A stretch of DNA of 6,116 nt from NCBI GenBank assembly GCA_011524615.1, contig WTJZ01000314.1, positions 1 through 6,116 on the forward strand, written 5' to 3'. How positions within the stretch are numbered: the first letter of the stretch is position 1; every line of letters starts with the position of its first letter. This stretch comes from Akkermansiaceae bacterium (GTDB lineage: Bacteria > Verrucomicrobiota > Verrucomicrobiia > Verrucomicrobiales > Akkermansiaceae). The position numbers and the translations under genes are program-made. This document shows positions 6,114-6,116 of the stretch, in pieces. Under the pieces are notes generated by a model that was not told the origin of the DNA, did no database searches, and saw only the letters and a program-made list of their open reading frames with translations.

Positions 6114-6116
6114 TAC

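Noticed and set aside
1..6116. CRISPR arrays, tRNA/rRNA genes, insertion sequences or attachment sites
   Set aside because: Nearly all of the window is accounted for by six conserved-looking genes. I saw no direct repeats, terminal inverted repeats, transposase or integrase motifs, or tRNA-like sequence.

Overview
The window looks like a compact bacterial chromosome segment with no mobile elements. Five of the six genes are complete and one runs off the left edge. The best guess for the host is the PVC superphylum, probably Verrucomicrobiota. This rests on the general look of the HemB, OppA and DUF5685-like proteins, on weak Shine-Dalgarno signals, and on a mid-range GC content. No rRNA or marker gene is present, so the placement is low to moderate in confidence.

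The left two thirds (about 1-4183) is a minus-strand operon read from right to left. It encodes a lipoprotein oligopeptide-binding protein (OppA type, 2582-4183), two ABC permeases (OppB type, 1660-2577; OppC type, 721-1647), and a protein of unknown function (1-716, cut by the window edge). Gaps between these genes are 4, 12 and 4 bases, so they are almost certainly co-transcribed. The first three would form the capture and membrane parts of a peptide importer. No OppD/OppF ATPase gene is seen: the slot after oppC is taken by the unknown gene, which I assign to the DUF5685-like group. That gene is easy to miss because it has no stop codon inside the window.

A 110-base intergenic region (4184-4293) separates this operon from a plus-strand pair. 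It holds candidate promoters and an 8-base motif that occurs once upstream of each divergent gene in mirrored orientation. It is the only sizeable non-coding stretch.

The right third is a plus-strand pair. hemB (4294-5292) encodes porphobilinogen synthase for tetrapyrrole synthesis. It is followed after 29 bases by a DUF1853 gene (5322-6113) whose protein shows a PD-(D/E)XK-nuclease-like residue pattern. HemB is of the aspartate-rich type that lacks the three zinc-binding cysteines.

No CRISPR array, RNA gene, insertion sequence or convincing terminator is visible. The best candidates for undescribed biology are the two proteins of unknown function: the DUF5685-like protein, with paired Asp-rich motifs and a cysteine cluster, attached to a peptide transporter, and the putative nuclease downstream of hemB.
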